Of a stretch of DNA of 64,000 nt, positions 26,941-36,583 are shown piece after piece. Below the pieces are notes generated by a model. It did no database searches. It was not told where the DNA came from and saw only the letters and a list, made by a program, of their open reading frames with translations. A program made the position numbers and the translations under genes. Source of the DNA: Prosthecobacter debontii (GTDB taxonomy: Bacteria > Verrucomicrobiota > Verrucomicrobiia > Verrucomicrobiales > Verrucomicrobiaceae); NCBI GenBank assembly GCA_945860295.1, contig CAMAQH010000016.1:1-64000 (forward strand). Direction: 5' to 3'. Each line of letters begins with the position of its first letter. Positions within the stretch are counted from its first letter, which is position 1.

Positions 26941-29477
26941 CGCAGATAGATGAACTCGTTCGCCATAAAGAGCGTCTGGCAATACAGGCTCCAGGCGCGG
27001 TTTTCACGCTGGTTTGCATCACTGATGTCAGAGGCGAGCGCGGCGTCGGTGACGGTGATGAAATTGCGCGCGCGCTGGATTTCACTGGGCTGAGCTTCAC
27101 GACCAAAGGCCAGTTGATAGGCAAGATGGAGGCGCTTCTCGACCCCACTCAGCGGCCTCAGCTTGGACGCTAGTGCATCCGCAGCTTGCATCACCAGATC
27201 ACTGTTCATTAGCAGTAGCGCCTGTGGGGAAACGATAGTGCTGTTGCGCAGACCCGTGGAGGTGGATGGATCGGGATAGTCGAACTGCTGGAAGAGATCG
27301 TACAAATTGTTGCGGATGATCGGCATGTACAGTGCACGGCGCGTGCTCACATAGGTCGTGGCGTCTTTGGAGGTGTGATTGAAAACAAACTGCCGATTGC
27401 GCAGCGGTACGGTCTTACCGCCGATGCGCCCATCGAGCTGACCAGCCACAGCCAGCAGCGCATCTCGGATCTCCTCTGCCTGCAAACGCTGAATAGGAAA
27501 ATGATTCAGCAGACGGTTCTCAGGATCAGAAATCGCGGCAGCAGCACTGGCCGTATTCGTGCTGCTTTGCTGATACACGGAACTGGTCATGATCAGCCTG
27601 TGCAGGTCTTTGATGCCCCAGCCCTCTTGAGTGAACCAGCGCGCCAACCAGTCGAGTAGCTCAGGCTGAGTCGGCGCTTGACCGAGCAGGCCGAAGTTGT
27701 CCGTCGTGGAGACAATGCCTTGGCCGAAATGCCAGCTCCACACACGATTCACCAGCACACGGGAAGTCAGCGGGTGCTCTGGATTGACCAGCCAGCGAGC
27801 GAGTTCCAGACGACCACTACGATCTTTTTGGAAGCTGGGTTTCTCCGACTTGCTGGTCTGCATGACCAAGGGAAAGCCGCGTAAGATCGGTTTACCCAGC
27901 GTGAGGTGGCTACCGCGAATGTGGATGGCTAGCTCAGGCAGTACTTTTTCTTCATCAGTGACTCCGATCACGGTTGGCAGGTCGGGTAGATTTTTTTCGA
28001 TGCGCTCCTGCTCATGCATGAGCCGATCAACGGTGGCCAGCGTCTCGGGTGTCTTGTTTTTCTTGAGTGCAGCAGAGGCTGTGGCGACCTCTTTGGTTTT
28101 GGTTTCCAATGCGCGTTCAGCAGATTTCACTGCGGCAAATTCATAGAGTCCTGCGATTGGTGTTTCAAAGGGTGTGGAGAGCGCGCCGATGCGATCGCTG
28201 CTGTAGGCACGGGTGCTTTTAAAAATGGCAGCGAGCGCGTAGTAGTCGTCGTGGCGGATCGGATCAAACTTGTGATCATGGCAGCGCACGCAGCCTAAAG
28301 TCATGCCGAGAAAGGCGCGGCCCATCGTCTCGATTTGTTCATCGACAGTATCCATGACCAGCTTCTCCTTGTCCGGCTCGGCTAGCACCTTGGCTCCGAG
28401 ATTCAGAAAAGCGGTGGCCGTGGCATGCTCACGCCGAGTTTCCAAATCTGCCGCAGGCAGCAGATCACCAGCGATCTGCTCCGTGAGAAATTGGTCGAAG
28501 GGTTTGTCCGTGTTAAACGCCTTCACCACATAGTCGCGGTATCTCCACGCGGTGCCGAGAGCGATGTTTTCATCCAGCCCATTCGAGTCGGCGTAGCGGG
28601 CTACATCAAGCCAATGACGCCCCCATTTTTCACCGTAATGGGGTGAGGCGAGCAGTCGCTCGATCAGGGCCCTGTAGGCTTGATGGTGCCCTTGCGTAGT
28701 CTGTGAATCACGCAAAAAAGCCGCCACTTCTTCAGGTGTCGGTGGCAGGCCGGTGAGGTCAAACGTCGCGCGTCGAATGAGCGTGGCTGGATCAGCAGGC
28801 GCAGCGAGCCTCAGGTTCTTCTCGGCGAGCTTCGCTGTGATGAATGCGTCGATAGGATTAGCTGCATCGGACTTCGGTTTCTTTGAGGTTGCTATAGGTC
28901 GGAAGGCCCAGTGCTGACGACCAGCCTCGATGTCGATCACACGCGGACCTTTCGTTTTCATGGCCGTGACTTCACGCGGATCAGGTGCGCCCATCTTTAT
29001 CCAGTCTTCCAGGATCTTCTTTTCAGCGGCTGGCAGCGCGCTCTTCGGCGGCATCAGCATGTCACGGTTTTGGTAGCGGACCGCCTCGATGATTAGGCTC
29101 TTGTCGGGGTTCCCAGCGATCAGTGCTGGACCCGTGTCACCACCGCTCAGGAGTGTTTCACGGGCGTCCACCCGCAGCCCACCTTTCGTCTTACCCGACT
29201 CCGCCGAGTGGCACTCGTAGCAGCGCTCGACCAGGATCGGACGGACCTTCTTTTCAAAGAAATCGAGCTGCGTAGCAGTCGGAGCCGCAACGGACAAGCG
29301 GGGAACAGTCAGCATGCCCATGAGAGCGGCCTGACCGAGGAGAAATCTAGAGCGCGGGAGGATCACGCCTGAAACTACGAGCGCGCTGGGCGGCTTCTTG
29401 CGTGGTGGCTTCAGGCGGGGGCCATCGGTTCTCGGTGATGAACTAAAACGAAACACTCCACAACTCACACCTCGCAC
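26937..29477 (-). CDS. Planctomycete-type cytochrome protein (PSCyt1-DUF1549-DUF1553)
   Basis: A protein of up to 846 residues. A leader (about residues 40-65, [20 protein letters not shown]) precedes a PSCyt1 haem-binding motif, CYECH, in the first 100 residues. DUF1549 follows ([32 protein letters not shown]) with a second CxxCH motif, CVRCH. DUF1553 completes the C-terminus ([39 protein letters not shown]). Family members are exported and probably take part in polysaccharide or sulfated-sugar catabolism, usually paired with a DUF1501 protein that is absent here. The start is uncertain: GTG at 29477 is the longest and GTG at 29366 is the alternative. Confidence 0.93.
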   Translation of the reverse strand: MRGVSCGVFRFSSSPRTDGPRLKPPRKKPPSALVVSGVILPRSRFLLGQAALMGMLTVPRLSVAAPTATQLDFFEKKVRPILVERCYECHSAESGKTKGGLRVDARETLLSGGDTGPALIAGNPDKSLIIEAVRYQNRDMLMPPKSALPAAEKKILEDWIKMGAPDPREVTAMKTKGPRVIDIEAGRQHWAFRPIATSKKPKSDAANPIDAFITAKLAEKNLRLAAPADPATLIRRATFDLTGLPPTPEEVAAFLRDSQTTQGHHQAYRALIERLLASPHYGEKWGRHWLDVARYADSNGLDENIALGTAWRYRDYVVKAFNTDKPFDQFLTEQIAGDLLPAADLETRREHATATAFLNLGAKVLAEPDKEKLVMDTVDEQIETMGRAFLGMTLGCVRCHDHKFDPIRHDDYYALAAIFKSTRAYSSDRIGALSTPFETPIAGLYEFAAVKSAERALETKTKEVATASAALKKNKTPETLATVDRLMHEQERIEKNLPDLPTVIGVTDEEKVLPELAIHIRGSHLTLGKPILRGFPLVMQTSKSEKPSFQKDRSGRLELARWLVNPEHPLTSRVLVNRVWSWHFGQGIVSTTDNFGLLGQAPTQPELLDWLARWFTQEGWGIKDLHRLIMTSSVYQQSSTNTASAAAAISDPENRLLNHFPIQRLQAEEIRDALLAVAGQLDGRIGGKTVPLRNRQFVFNHTSKDATTYVSTRRALYMPIIRNNLYDLFQQFDYPDPSTSTGLRNSTIVSPQALLLMNSDLVMQAADALASKLRPLSGVEKRLHLAYQLAFGREAQPSEIQRARNFITVTDAALASDISDANQRENRAWSLYCQTLFMANEFIYLR

Positions 29478-29519
29478 CCCGCCCCGAGCTGCGTATAATA
29501 TTCAACCCTCGCCGCGCCC

Positions 29520-30680
29520 ATGCTTCGACTCGCCCTCAAAATGCTCTTTGGTGACACTGGCAAGTTTATCATGCTGGTGGCTGGCATCATCTTTGCCACT
29601 TTTCTCATGGCGCAGCAGATCGCTGTGTTTTGTGGACTCATGAGCTGGACCACGGCCACACTCAAAAACGTCCCCGCACCCATATGGGTCGTCGAAGCCA
29701 AGGTGGATCAGGTGAATGAAACCAACCCACTGCTCGACACCGACGTCGCTCGTGTGCGCAGTGTGGACAGTGTCGCTTGGGCCGCCCCGCTTTACTCCGG
29801 CATTCAGCGCGTGCGCTTGGCTAATGGCAACTTTAAAATCGTCCAGCTCATCGGTATCGACGCTACCACGCTGGCCGGTGCTCCGGTGAAGATCAAAGCT
29901 GGCAACCTGGCCGATCTACGCCTACCCCATGCCGTCGTGATCGACGACCTCGCCGTTACACGTCTGGCAGAGATCAGAGGCCAGGCCGTGAAGATCGGCG
30001 ACATGTTTGAAATCAATGATCAGGAAGCGCGCGTCGTCGCCATTGCGGACACCATGAAAAATTTCACCGGTGGCCCCTACATCTGGACAACCTATGAGCG
30101 CGCACTTCAGTTCTCACCCGCGCAGCGTAAGATGCTCAGCGCCGTCATCGCCGCACCGCGTGCAGGCGTCACCGAAAAGCAGTGCGTGGCGGACATTCAA
30201 AAAGAGACCGGATTGAAAGCCTACCTCAATCACGGCTTTGCCAGTGGGGAAGGGGATTTTAATTACTCCACGGTTTGGTGGTTTGTGAAGAACACCGGCA
30301 TTCCCTTTTCATTCGGCATCACAGTGCTCATCGGATTCATTGTCGGTATCGCCATTTCATGTCAGACGTTTTACAGTTTTGTCTTGGATCACATGAAGCA
30401 TCTCGGTGCCCTCAAGGCGATGGGAACTTCGACTTGGACGCTTTGCCTCATGCTCCTCACGCAGGCCTTCACCGTCGGGCTGATCGGTTTTGGCATCGGC
30501 ATGTTTTTCACCGCCCGTTTTGCCTTCCCAGCCTTAGCGCATGAAGAGCCCCCCTTCTACATGCCCGAGATCATCCCGCCCGCCGTGCTCGGCGTCATTC
30601 TCTTCATTTGCGCCCTCTCCGCCCTCCTTGGCATCTGGCGCGTCGCCCGGCTAGAGCCTGCCATGGTCTTCCGGGGGTGA
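29520..30680 (+). CDS. FtsX/MacB-type ABC transporter permease, orphan
   Basis: A 386-residue permease. One N-terminal helix (about 17-40), a periplasmic domain (45-250, including LIGIDATTLAGAP), and three C-terminal helices (about 258-280, 300-330 and 350-375) give the four-helix FtsX topology. The sequence around MKHLGALKAMGTSTWTL is the coupling-helix region that contacts the ATPase. No ABC ATPase or membrane-fusion gene is adjacent: the left neighbour is the divergent PSCyt1 gene and the right one is convergent ApbE. The partners must be encoded elsewhere. The DevC-like permeases are the closest type I recognise. Confidence 0.82.
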   Translation: MLRLALKMLFGDTGKFIMLVAGIIFATFLMAQQIAVFCGLMSWTTATLKNVPAPIWVVEAKVDQVNETNPLLDTDVARVRSVDSVAWAAPLYSGIQRVRLANGNFKIVQLIGIDATTLAGAPVKIKAGNLADLRLPHAVVIDDLAVTRLAEIRGQAVKIGDMFEINDQEARVVAIADTMKNFTGGPYIWTTYERALQFSPAQRKMLSAVIAAPRAGVTEKQCVADIQKETGLKAYLNHGFASGEGDFNYSTVWWFVKNTGIPFSFGITVLIGFIVGIAISCQTFYSFVLDHMKHLGALKAMGTSTWTLCLMLLTQAFTVGLIGFGIGMFFTARFAFPALAHEEPPFYMPEIIPPAVLGVILFICALSALLGIWRVARLEPAMVFRG

Positions 30681-30804
30681 GGCTGATAGGGTGCCTCGTC
30701 CTCGACGCGCCGTTCTTTGAAGGCGACTGGCGTTCTAGCCTTTCTACTGTCAGGATTTCAAAGTCGCAAATCTGCATGGATTCACCCGCATCTTCAGATT
30801 GGCA

Positions 30805-31662
30805 TTACGCCCAAAGCACTTCAACTTGCCCGGCGTATTTGTCACAGAGGGCCTGGGCCTCGGTGGGGTCCATGATCATGAAGGCGGTGGAGAGTGCGTC
30901 GGACAAGGCGGCGCTGGGGGCGAGGGCGTAGCTGCGCTGCTCCTGAATGGGGTGCGGGCGCAGGGTGCGGGGATTCATGAGATGGGCACCTTTGACCATG
31001 AAACCGCTGCCACTGAGGGCGCGGTCACGAAGGTCCATGCTGCGGGTGCCATCGGCGAGGGTGATGCTCCAGGGCTCTTTGTCAGCAGGACTGCCAAGGG
31101 CGAGGAGGGTGCTGTCGCCAGCGTTGAGGAGGGCGTTGGGGATGCTCCATTCTTCAAGAATGGCGGCGGCCTGATCGAGGGCGTAGCCTTTGCCGATGGC
31201 TCCGAGATCGAAGACCATGTGATCGGCGTGAACGGTGACGCGGAGGTCGCTTTCATCGAGATCGAAGAGCTGGGAGCCGATGCTGCGGCGGGCGTGGGCG
31301 AGGCGATCTGGCTGTGGCTCGCGGAGGCTGCCGTCTTCGTTGCGCCAGAGCTGCATGAGGGGGCCGATAGTGATGTCGAAGGCTCCGGCGGATTCTTCAA
31401 AGACGGTCTTGGCGAGGGCGAGGCAGTCCCATGTGGCGAGGGAGACGCTGAGGCTCTGCCCGGCGCTGAGTTGATTGAGCTGGGAGATGTAGCTGCCGTG
31501 GCGGAAGCGGCTGAGTTCGTCCTCCAAACGGGCGATCTCGGTGAAGATGGCCTCGGCGGCCTGGGCGGCGTAGAGGGCATCGACTTCGGGTGAGCCGGGG
31601 ATGATCACCTCGAAGGTGGTGGCCATCGCGTCCTGACTGAAGCGATGCAACTCCAAGCTCAT
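30805..31662 (-). CDS. apbE: FAD:protein FMN transferase (ApbE family)
   Basis: A 285-residue enzyme that attaches FMN covalently to threonine in target flavoproteins. Seen: an N-terminal MATTFEV strand, DITIGPLMQLWR, and DLGAIGKGYALD, the FAD/Mg site. LLNAGDSTLLAL and HLMNPRT follow, and ALSDALSTAFMIM carries the catalytic Asp equivalent of the family. There is no lipobox or signal peptide, so it may act in the cytoplasm, whereas many ApbE proteins are periplasmic lipoproteins. It overlaps the upstream glycosyltransferase gene by four bases (31659-31662), so it is coupled to it. Confidence 0.9.
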   Translation of the reverse strand: MSLELHRFSQDAMATTFEVIIPGSPEVDALYAAQAAEAIFTEIARLEDELSRFRHGSYISQLNQLSAGQSLSVSLATWDCLALAKTVFEESAGAFDITIGPLMQLWRNEDGSLREPQPDRLAHARRSIGSQLFDLDESDLRVTVHADHMVFDLGAIGKGYALDQAAAILEEWSIPNALLNAGDSTLLALGSPADKEPWSITLADGTRSMDLRDRALSGSGFMVKGAHLMNPRTLRPHPIQEQRSYALAPSAALSDALSTAFMIMDPTEAQALCDKYAGQVEVLWA

Positions 31663-33389
31663 GGTTGGGCAGGCGTGGTGGCTGCGGGTAGGGCTGGCAA
31701 AACGGGGGCGGACGGCATGAGCGTGGGCGCGGTTGAGATGGTGCCTGCGGGCGGAGTGAGTGAGGGACTCGTGGCTGCGGGCGCGGGCACTGCTGCTGGC
31801 TCTAGCATTGGGATGACTTGGGCGACGGGCTGCGGCTCGGTCTGTTTTTCGACAAAGAGGCTGAGGTAGTGGCCAGGACGCAGCCCATAGGGGCCACGTT
31901 CGACGTAGTCGCGGCCTTCGAGCCTAGCTTTGACGATGGGGGCCTGATCTGCATCGACGATGATGAGGGGTGCGTCGAGCTTTTCGGGTGGTGTCATTTG
32001 ATAACCGATCTTGGGCAGGGCGCGCCAATACCAGGGCAGGGGCCAACCGGAGTCGTGATTGATGACTTGGGCGCTGAAGGTGGGGCCTTTTTCAGCGGCG
32101 ATCTTTTTCACTTCAGCGACGAGGCGTAGGAGATCGGTGGTGGTGTGTGAATAGACGTACGGGTTACGCTGATCGGCGCGGTATTCGTCGGTGGCAAATT
32201 TGCTCTGACCGCAGAGGAAGTAGATGCCGACTCCGATGGCGATCTTGTAGAAGAAGCGTGAGATGCGCCCGTCGAGCCAAGTCCAGATCCAGCCCGCGCC
32301 AGCACCGGCGAGGAGGGTGAGGGAATACTGGGCGGAAAGGATACACCAGGGGGTCTTGTAGCTGAGCAGGGAATAGACGCCAAAGAGGACGAGGGTGTAA
32401 ACAGAAAGGAAGACAAGAAAGGCCTGACGAGGTGAGTTTTTAAACTCGCCGACGAATGAGTAAAACATGCCGATGAGACCGAGAATGCCGATCATGGACT
32501 CGCTCCATTTGAGGCCGTCCTGACGCCAAAAGAGCAGGGTGATATAGTAATGCCAGGGTTTCTCATGACCGCTGCCGGTGCTGCGCTCCAGGTAGTTCAT
32601 GTAAGTCATGAGGCTGTCCTGCACGGCATGCCAGTCGCGGAAACCGCTGGAGAATGAGGCGACGGAAATGAGCACGGCGGGGATGAGTACCCAGACTGTG
32701 GGCAGGGTGGCGCGGTTCTTTGAGCTGTAGGAGCTGAGACGCAGGCTGTTGCTCTTTTGCGGCTGGAAATCACCGACAATCACACGCGCAACGATCCACC
32801 CAGCGATGGCGGCGGCGACATTGATGATGAAGGTTTCTTTGGTCGCATGCTGAAAGCCGAGTGAGCAGCCTGCCAGAAGTAACCAGAGCCGACTGCCGCC
32901 CTGTGAGTAGCGCCAAAAGCAACCAATGGTGATGGCCACGAGCAGGGTGAGCTGCATCTCCATGATGAAGTAACGGCTGTAATATATCATCATGGGTGAT
33001 ACAGCACTCATGAGCATGGCGAGCGCGGTGCCGAGCCTGCCGAGCACATCACGAAAAAGGAGTGTGACGAAGAGTAATCCCATGCCGCAAAGCACGGCGA
33101 CGAGGCGCAGATCGGCCTCTGTCCAGGTCATTGGGTCACCCCAACCGGCGATCTTACCCCAGAGGTTGCTGAACTGATGTAGGGCTGGGCCGTGGTAATC
33201 CTTGGGGTCGTATTGAAAATGGCCTGTCTGAGTGTAGTCGGCGAGCTTGATGCCGAGGATGGCTTCATCCGTATGCATGGGGCGGCGGTCGAGTCCGGGG
33301 AAGCGGTAAAAAGAACCGAGGCTCAAGGCCAGAACGACCAGGAACAGAAAGGAGAAAATGGAGATGGAGACCTCTTTGCGAACAGCCAT
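31659..33389 (-). CDS. Agl23/TIGR03663-like membrane glycosyltransferase
   Basis: A 576-residue polytopic protein with about 10-11 membrane helices between residues 12 and 405. The first loop, RRPMHTDEAILGIKLADY followed by YDPKDYHGPALHQFS, is the acidic DE motif region of the dolichyl-phosphate-mannose transferase-like (PMT/GT-C) superfamily. The spacing fits the TIGR03663 (Agl23-like) subgroup. A soluble C-terminal part ends in about 60 Pro/Ala/Thr-rich residues. It probably transfers a sugar from a polyprenyl carrier on the outer face of the membrane. It overlaps apbE by four bases. Confidence 0.85.
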   Translation of the reverse strand: MAVRKEVSISIFSFLFLVVLALSLGSFYRFPGLDRRPMHTDEAILGIKLADYTQTGHFQYDPKDYHGPALHQFSNLWGKIAGWGDPMTWTEADLRLVAVLCGMGLLFVTLLFRDVLGRLGTALAMLMSAVSPMMIYYSRYFIMEMQLTLLVAITIGCFWRYSQGGSRLWLLLAGCSLGFQHATKETFIINVAAAIAGWIVARVIVGDFQPQKSNSLRLSSYSSKNRATLPTVWVLIPAVLISVASFSSGFRDWHAVQDSLMTYMNYLERSTGSGHEKPWHYYITLLFWRQDGLKWSESMIGILGLIGMFYSFVGEFKNSPRQAFLVFLSVYTLVLFGVYSLLSYKTPWCILSAQYSLTLLAGAGAGWIWTWLDGRISRFFYKIAIGVGIYFLCGQSKFATDEYRADQRNPYVYSHTTTDLLRLVAEVKKIAAEKGPTFSAQVINHDSGWPLPWYWRALPKIGYQMTPPEKLDAPLIIVDADQAPIVKARLEGRDYVERGPYGLRPGHYLSLFVEKQTEPQPVAQVIPMLEPAAVPAPAATSPSLTPPAGTISTAPTLMPSAPVLPALPAATTPAQP

Positions 33390-33443
33390 GGGACGCGCAT
33401 CATGGCGGCATCTGGGCTGCGTGCTAGCAGGAAATGGTGATCA

Positions 33444-34712
33444 TCAAATACGTCTGGCCTCAGACACGTCGAGCTTCATGATTTTCCAGGCGGACTTGAC
33501 GGGTGCCACGGTGACTTTGGCGGTGTAGCGGTTCACGCGAGTATGAGCGTGACCCCAGTGGCCGACGGTACCCATCGCCGTCCATTGGCACTCGGAGATG
33601 AAGCCTGAGCTATCTGGATCAGGCTGCACGCTGATGATGTCGGCACTGAATTCGCTGATGGTGACGCGGGTGCCTTCACGGCCTTCGAGTGTGAGTGCCT
33701 GGATGGTCTCTAGATATAGTTTCCTCAAAAGCTCACCCTCCACGCTAAGTGCTAGGACATCATAAATCTCGGACTCGGCCCGGTGATCGAAAGCACGGTA
33801 AACATTGCGCAGTAGTGGCGTGAGTATCTTTTCAGCCGCCTGCTTATTCGTCACTGGTGGGATGTCGGCGCGGCCAGCGATGTTTACATTGAGCAGTGGC
33901 CAACTGAGTATGGCACCCAATATCCACATGGCTAAAAACGGCATGGAGCCGCCTGGTAGATGATGCTGGCGGATGCGGATGAAAGAATAGAATAAAAGTC
34001 CTCCGAACACCCAAATGATACTGGCTAGCGGGATGACTACGGGGGCTGAAACGTTGATGCTAGGAACCTCGGCTAAGGGGGGCGGCATGGGCAGGTGCCC
34101 TTTGCTTTTCCAAGTGGTCTTGGGGCGTGCTGCGCTGACTTCAAGCATCTCTGATTTGGGTCCGTAAAAAACTCGGATGGGCAGTGTCTGGAGGTCTTCG
34201 ATGAAGCCCGACCATTCGATGGTGATTTGATCGGGATTTGGTGGTGTGGGGATTTCCCAAATGAAGCCGATCATGGCTTCGTGAGTGGGGACCGCTGCTC
34301 CAATCTCTAGTGGCAGTGTGGCTCCGGGTTTACCTTTGATGATAGAGACGCCGAGGAAGCTGCCATCGGCGGGTTGTGTGCCGACATTAAGGTGACACCA
34401 TTCTTGAGTCTGCTTGGCTGCGGCATCTGTCAGAGATTGCTGTGCGGCTGCATCCAGCACGGCTGGAACTTCCTTCAGCGGGTTCAGCCAATGCAGCACG
34501 CGAGTGGCGTCAATGAGTGCCTCATAACGCACCTGGTAGGATTCCACATAGAGGTAGCCATGCGCGACCTTTTCATGAGTCGCGATGGCGGCATGTTCTT
34601 TGCTCTTATTTAGCGTCTGCGCTGATGCAGACGCAAGGCAGAGACAGATGACAGCGCACCGCAGCGCCCATTTCAAAGCGGGCCCTTTCACAGCGCCCAA
34701 GGCTTCCTCCAT
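33444..34712 (-). CDS. Hypothetical membrane protein (422 aa)
   Basis: A leader (CAVICLCLASASAQ) is followed by a periplasmic beta-rich domain (about 45-225) and two membrane helices (about 232-255 and 268-288). A second folded domain (about 300-420) resembles an NTF2-like fold (LRNVYRAFDHRAESEIYDVL, WTAMGTVGHWGHAHTRVN). No named family is recognised. The ATG at 34712 overlaps the broken Gfo/Idh gene by 25 bases. A GTG at 34691 makes a GTGA overlap with that stop and is a good alternative start, giving MKGPALKWALRC. Translational coupling to the upstream gene is likely. Confidence 0.72.
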   Translation of the reverse strand: MEEALGAVKGPALKWALRCAVICLCLASASAQTLNKSKEHAAIATHEKVAHGYLYVESYQVRYEALIDATRVLHWLNPLKEVPAVLDAAAQQSLTDAAAKQTQEWCHLNVGTQPADGSFLGVSIIKGKPGATLPLEIGAAVPTHEAMIGFIWEIPTPPNPDQITIEWSGFIEDLQTLPIRVFYGPKSEMLEVSAARPKTTWKSKGHLPMPPPLAEVPSINVSAPVVIPLASIIWVFGGLLFYSFIRIRQHHLPGGSMPFLAMWILGAILSWPLLNVNIAGRADIPPVTNKQAAEKILTPLLRNVYRAFDHRAESEIYDVLALSVEGELLRKLYLETIQALTLEGREGTRVTISEFSADIISVQPDPDSSGFISECQWTAMGTVGHWGHAHTRVNRYTAKVTVAPVKSAWKIMKLDVSEARRI

Positions 34713-36132
34713 TCTTTGGAAAGCAGTTTCGACGCGGCTTCATTGGCCTCGATTTTTTCCATCTGTGGATTCCACTTCAAAGCAACGCTGTCAGTGCGAA
34801 TGGCGATATTGGCAAGATGCGCGATGCTGATGCTGCGATGGGAAATTTCGATCGGCGCTGCGGTGATTTTACCGTCATAGATGCAGCTCAGGAAGTTATC
34901 CGTGTGTTCCTTGCTTTCGTAGAGATGTATTTCGTTAGGGCCGATTTTTTCACGAAGAATAGCAGGATCGCTGGCAGAGATTTTGCCGCGATTCACATAG
35001 ATCCATTTTCCAGCATCGCCTTCAAAGAGAATGCCCACATGATCAAAGGGCTTCTTGCCAGCGCTAGGCTGCATGGCCGCTTCGATCTCAGGCATGAGTT
35101 TGTGCTCTGGGCTGGCGACGTGCATGATGACGCCACTTTCATAGACGCACTCAAAGGAGAACTCGGTGGCGGTGTTGTAGAGAGCGTCTTTGTCACGCTT
35201 GCCGGAGATGGCGCGCAGTTCTTGGGGGCCTGTGTGATCGGTGCCCATGGCCCATTGGGCGATGTCGATGTGATGCGCTCCGAAGTCAGTGATCATGCCG
35301 CCACTGAAGTTGTAGTTATGCCGCCACTGAAGTTGTAGTTATGCCGCCAATTCAATGGCAGCAGGGCAGGGCGGTAGTCTATCTCTTCCGCTGGACCGAG
35401 CCACATTTCATAGTCAAAATCGGCTGGCACAGGTGCCTTTTCCGTCCTGTCGGCCATGCCATTCCAGTTCGAGTGACCGCCCGGCAATCCGACGCGCACG
35501 CGCTTGAGTTTACCGATGCGTTCATTGCGCACCATCTCACAAGCCATGCGGAAATAAATATCACTGCGCTGCTGACTACCTGTCTGCCAAGTCACGCCCG
35601 CTTTGGCCACTTCATCTGCCATAAGACGGCCTTCGGCGATGTTTAAGGCGAGCGGCTTTTGCCCGTAGATATGCTTGCCTTTGCGTGCTGCATAAATGGC
35701 CATGTAAGCGTGCCAATGATCAGGTGTGGAGATTTGCACGGCATCGAGATCTTCCTTCTCCATCATCTCGCGAAAGTCGGAGTAGGCAGCGCAGGCCCTC
35801 ACGGACTTGTTGGCAGCCTGAGAGTAGTGAGCATCAATGATTTTCTTCCCAACTTCACGACCGCCGGTTTCTTTGCCATCGTAGCTGTAGTGGCCGTATT
35901 CCTTCATCGGATCAGCCACGGCGATGACCTGGCACTTTTCATTATTCAAGAATGATGGCGTCCAGTCACCCGCGATGGTGCCCCAGCCAATAGCACCGAC
36001 CGTGATGCGCTCCGATGGCGCGGGACGGCCAGCTTTTCCAAAGACGGATGAAGGAACAATGGTCGGGAAACCCAGAGCAGCAGCACTGCTGCTGAGGAAG
36101 CGGCGGCGGGAAAAAGTAATGGTTCGGTTCAT
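34688..36132 (-). pseudogene. Tat-exported Gfo/Idh/MocA oxidoreductase split by a 23-bp tandem duplication
   Basis: Two minus-strand pieces belong to one gene. 36132 to 35293 encodes 279 residues (Tat leader SRRRFLSSSAA, Rossmann GAIGWGTIAG, QISTPDHWHA, GQKPLALNIAEG). 35296 to 34688 encodes 202 residues starting MITDFGAHHIDIAQWAMG. At the join a 23-bp sequence occurs twice (35295-35317 and 35318-35340). Removing one copy joins NYNFSGG to MITDFGAHH in frame and gives a normal 473-residue protein. As it stands, translation ends ITTTSVAA and stops. The two parts keep full similarity, so the break is very recent, is reversible, or is an assembly error. Confidence 0.9.
35295..35340. repeat. 23-bp direct tandem duplication breaking the Gfo/Idh gene
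   Basis: Two perfect 23-bp copies (35295-35317, 35318-35340) are followed at 35341 by the first nine bases of the unit (ATGCCGCCA). The single-copy ancestor therefore had nine-base direct repeats 23 bp apart, an ideal substrate for slipped-strand duplication. Confidence 0.97.
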
Positions 36133-36250
36133 GAACTAGAGTTATAGCGGCGAGCGGTCAGGCAGGGCAACCCTTGAGTTTGAGTTTCACGCGTCGCAGA
36201 AGCAAAACTCGGCGATTGTGAATAAGTTGCTGCTGTCATGCACCACGCAT

Positions 36251-36278
36251 TTGACAAGAGAGTGCGTCCGCGTAATCT
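36251..36278 (+). promoter_or_regulatory. Candidate sigma-70-type promoter of rpmH
   Basis: A perfect TTGACA at 36251-36256 and TAATCT at 36273-36278 with a 16-bp spacer lie about 90 bases before the rpmH start. Confidence 0.45.
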
Positions 36279-36370
36279 CACTCCCCCTGTTGCCAGGGCT
36301 TGGTATTTTTTGAAATCCCTGCCCTACTGGCTGCGGATACTCAGACTGCCTTCCTACATCCTACACGACT

Positions 36371-36553
36371 ATGCCCAAAAGAACCTATCAAGCCTCCAAA
36401 CGCACCCGGAAGCGTCAGTTCGGTTTCCGCGCCCGAATGAAGACCGCCAATGGCCGCGACATTATCCGTCGTCGTCGCCGTCAAGGCCGCAAGCGCCTCG
36501 TGCCAGTCGGTGTGGAAGTCCATTACAAGCGCCACGTCCAGCAGCACGCTTAG
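36371..36553 (+). CDS. rpmH: 50S ribosomal protein L34
   Basis: A 60-residue Arg/Lys-rich protein of the large subunit. [20 protein letters not shown], then [21 protein letters not shown], match L34 throughout. Most bacterial L34 proteins end near residue 44-46. Here about 14 additional residues follow ([16 protein letters not shown] region), a C-terminal extension. It heads the conserved rpmH-rnpA-yidD-yidC order usually found near the replication origin. rnpA starts 30 bases later. Confidence 0.96.
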   Translation: MPKRTYQASKRTRKRQFGFRARMKTANGRDIIRRRRRQGRKRLVPVGVEVHYKRHVQQHA

Positions 36554-36583
36554 TGCTGGGGATTCTCGGCGTCTCCCTCAACT

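Noticed and set aside
30799-31593. Plus-strand ORF of 264 codons opposite apbE
   Set aside because: It is the shadow of a clear ApbE protein. The Gly/Ala/Glu-rich translation has no motif.
36217-36225. DnaA-box-like TTATTCACA on the minus strand near rpmH
   Set aside because: Only one match was seen, with no cluster or AT-rich unwinding region, so an origin of replication cannot be claimed.
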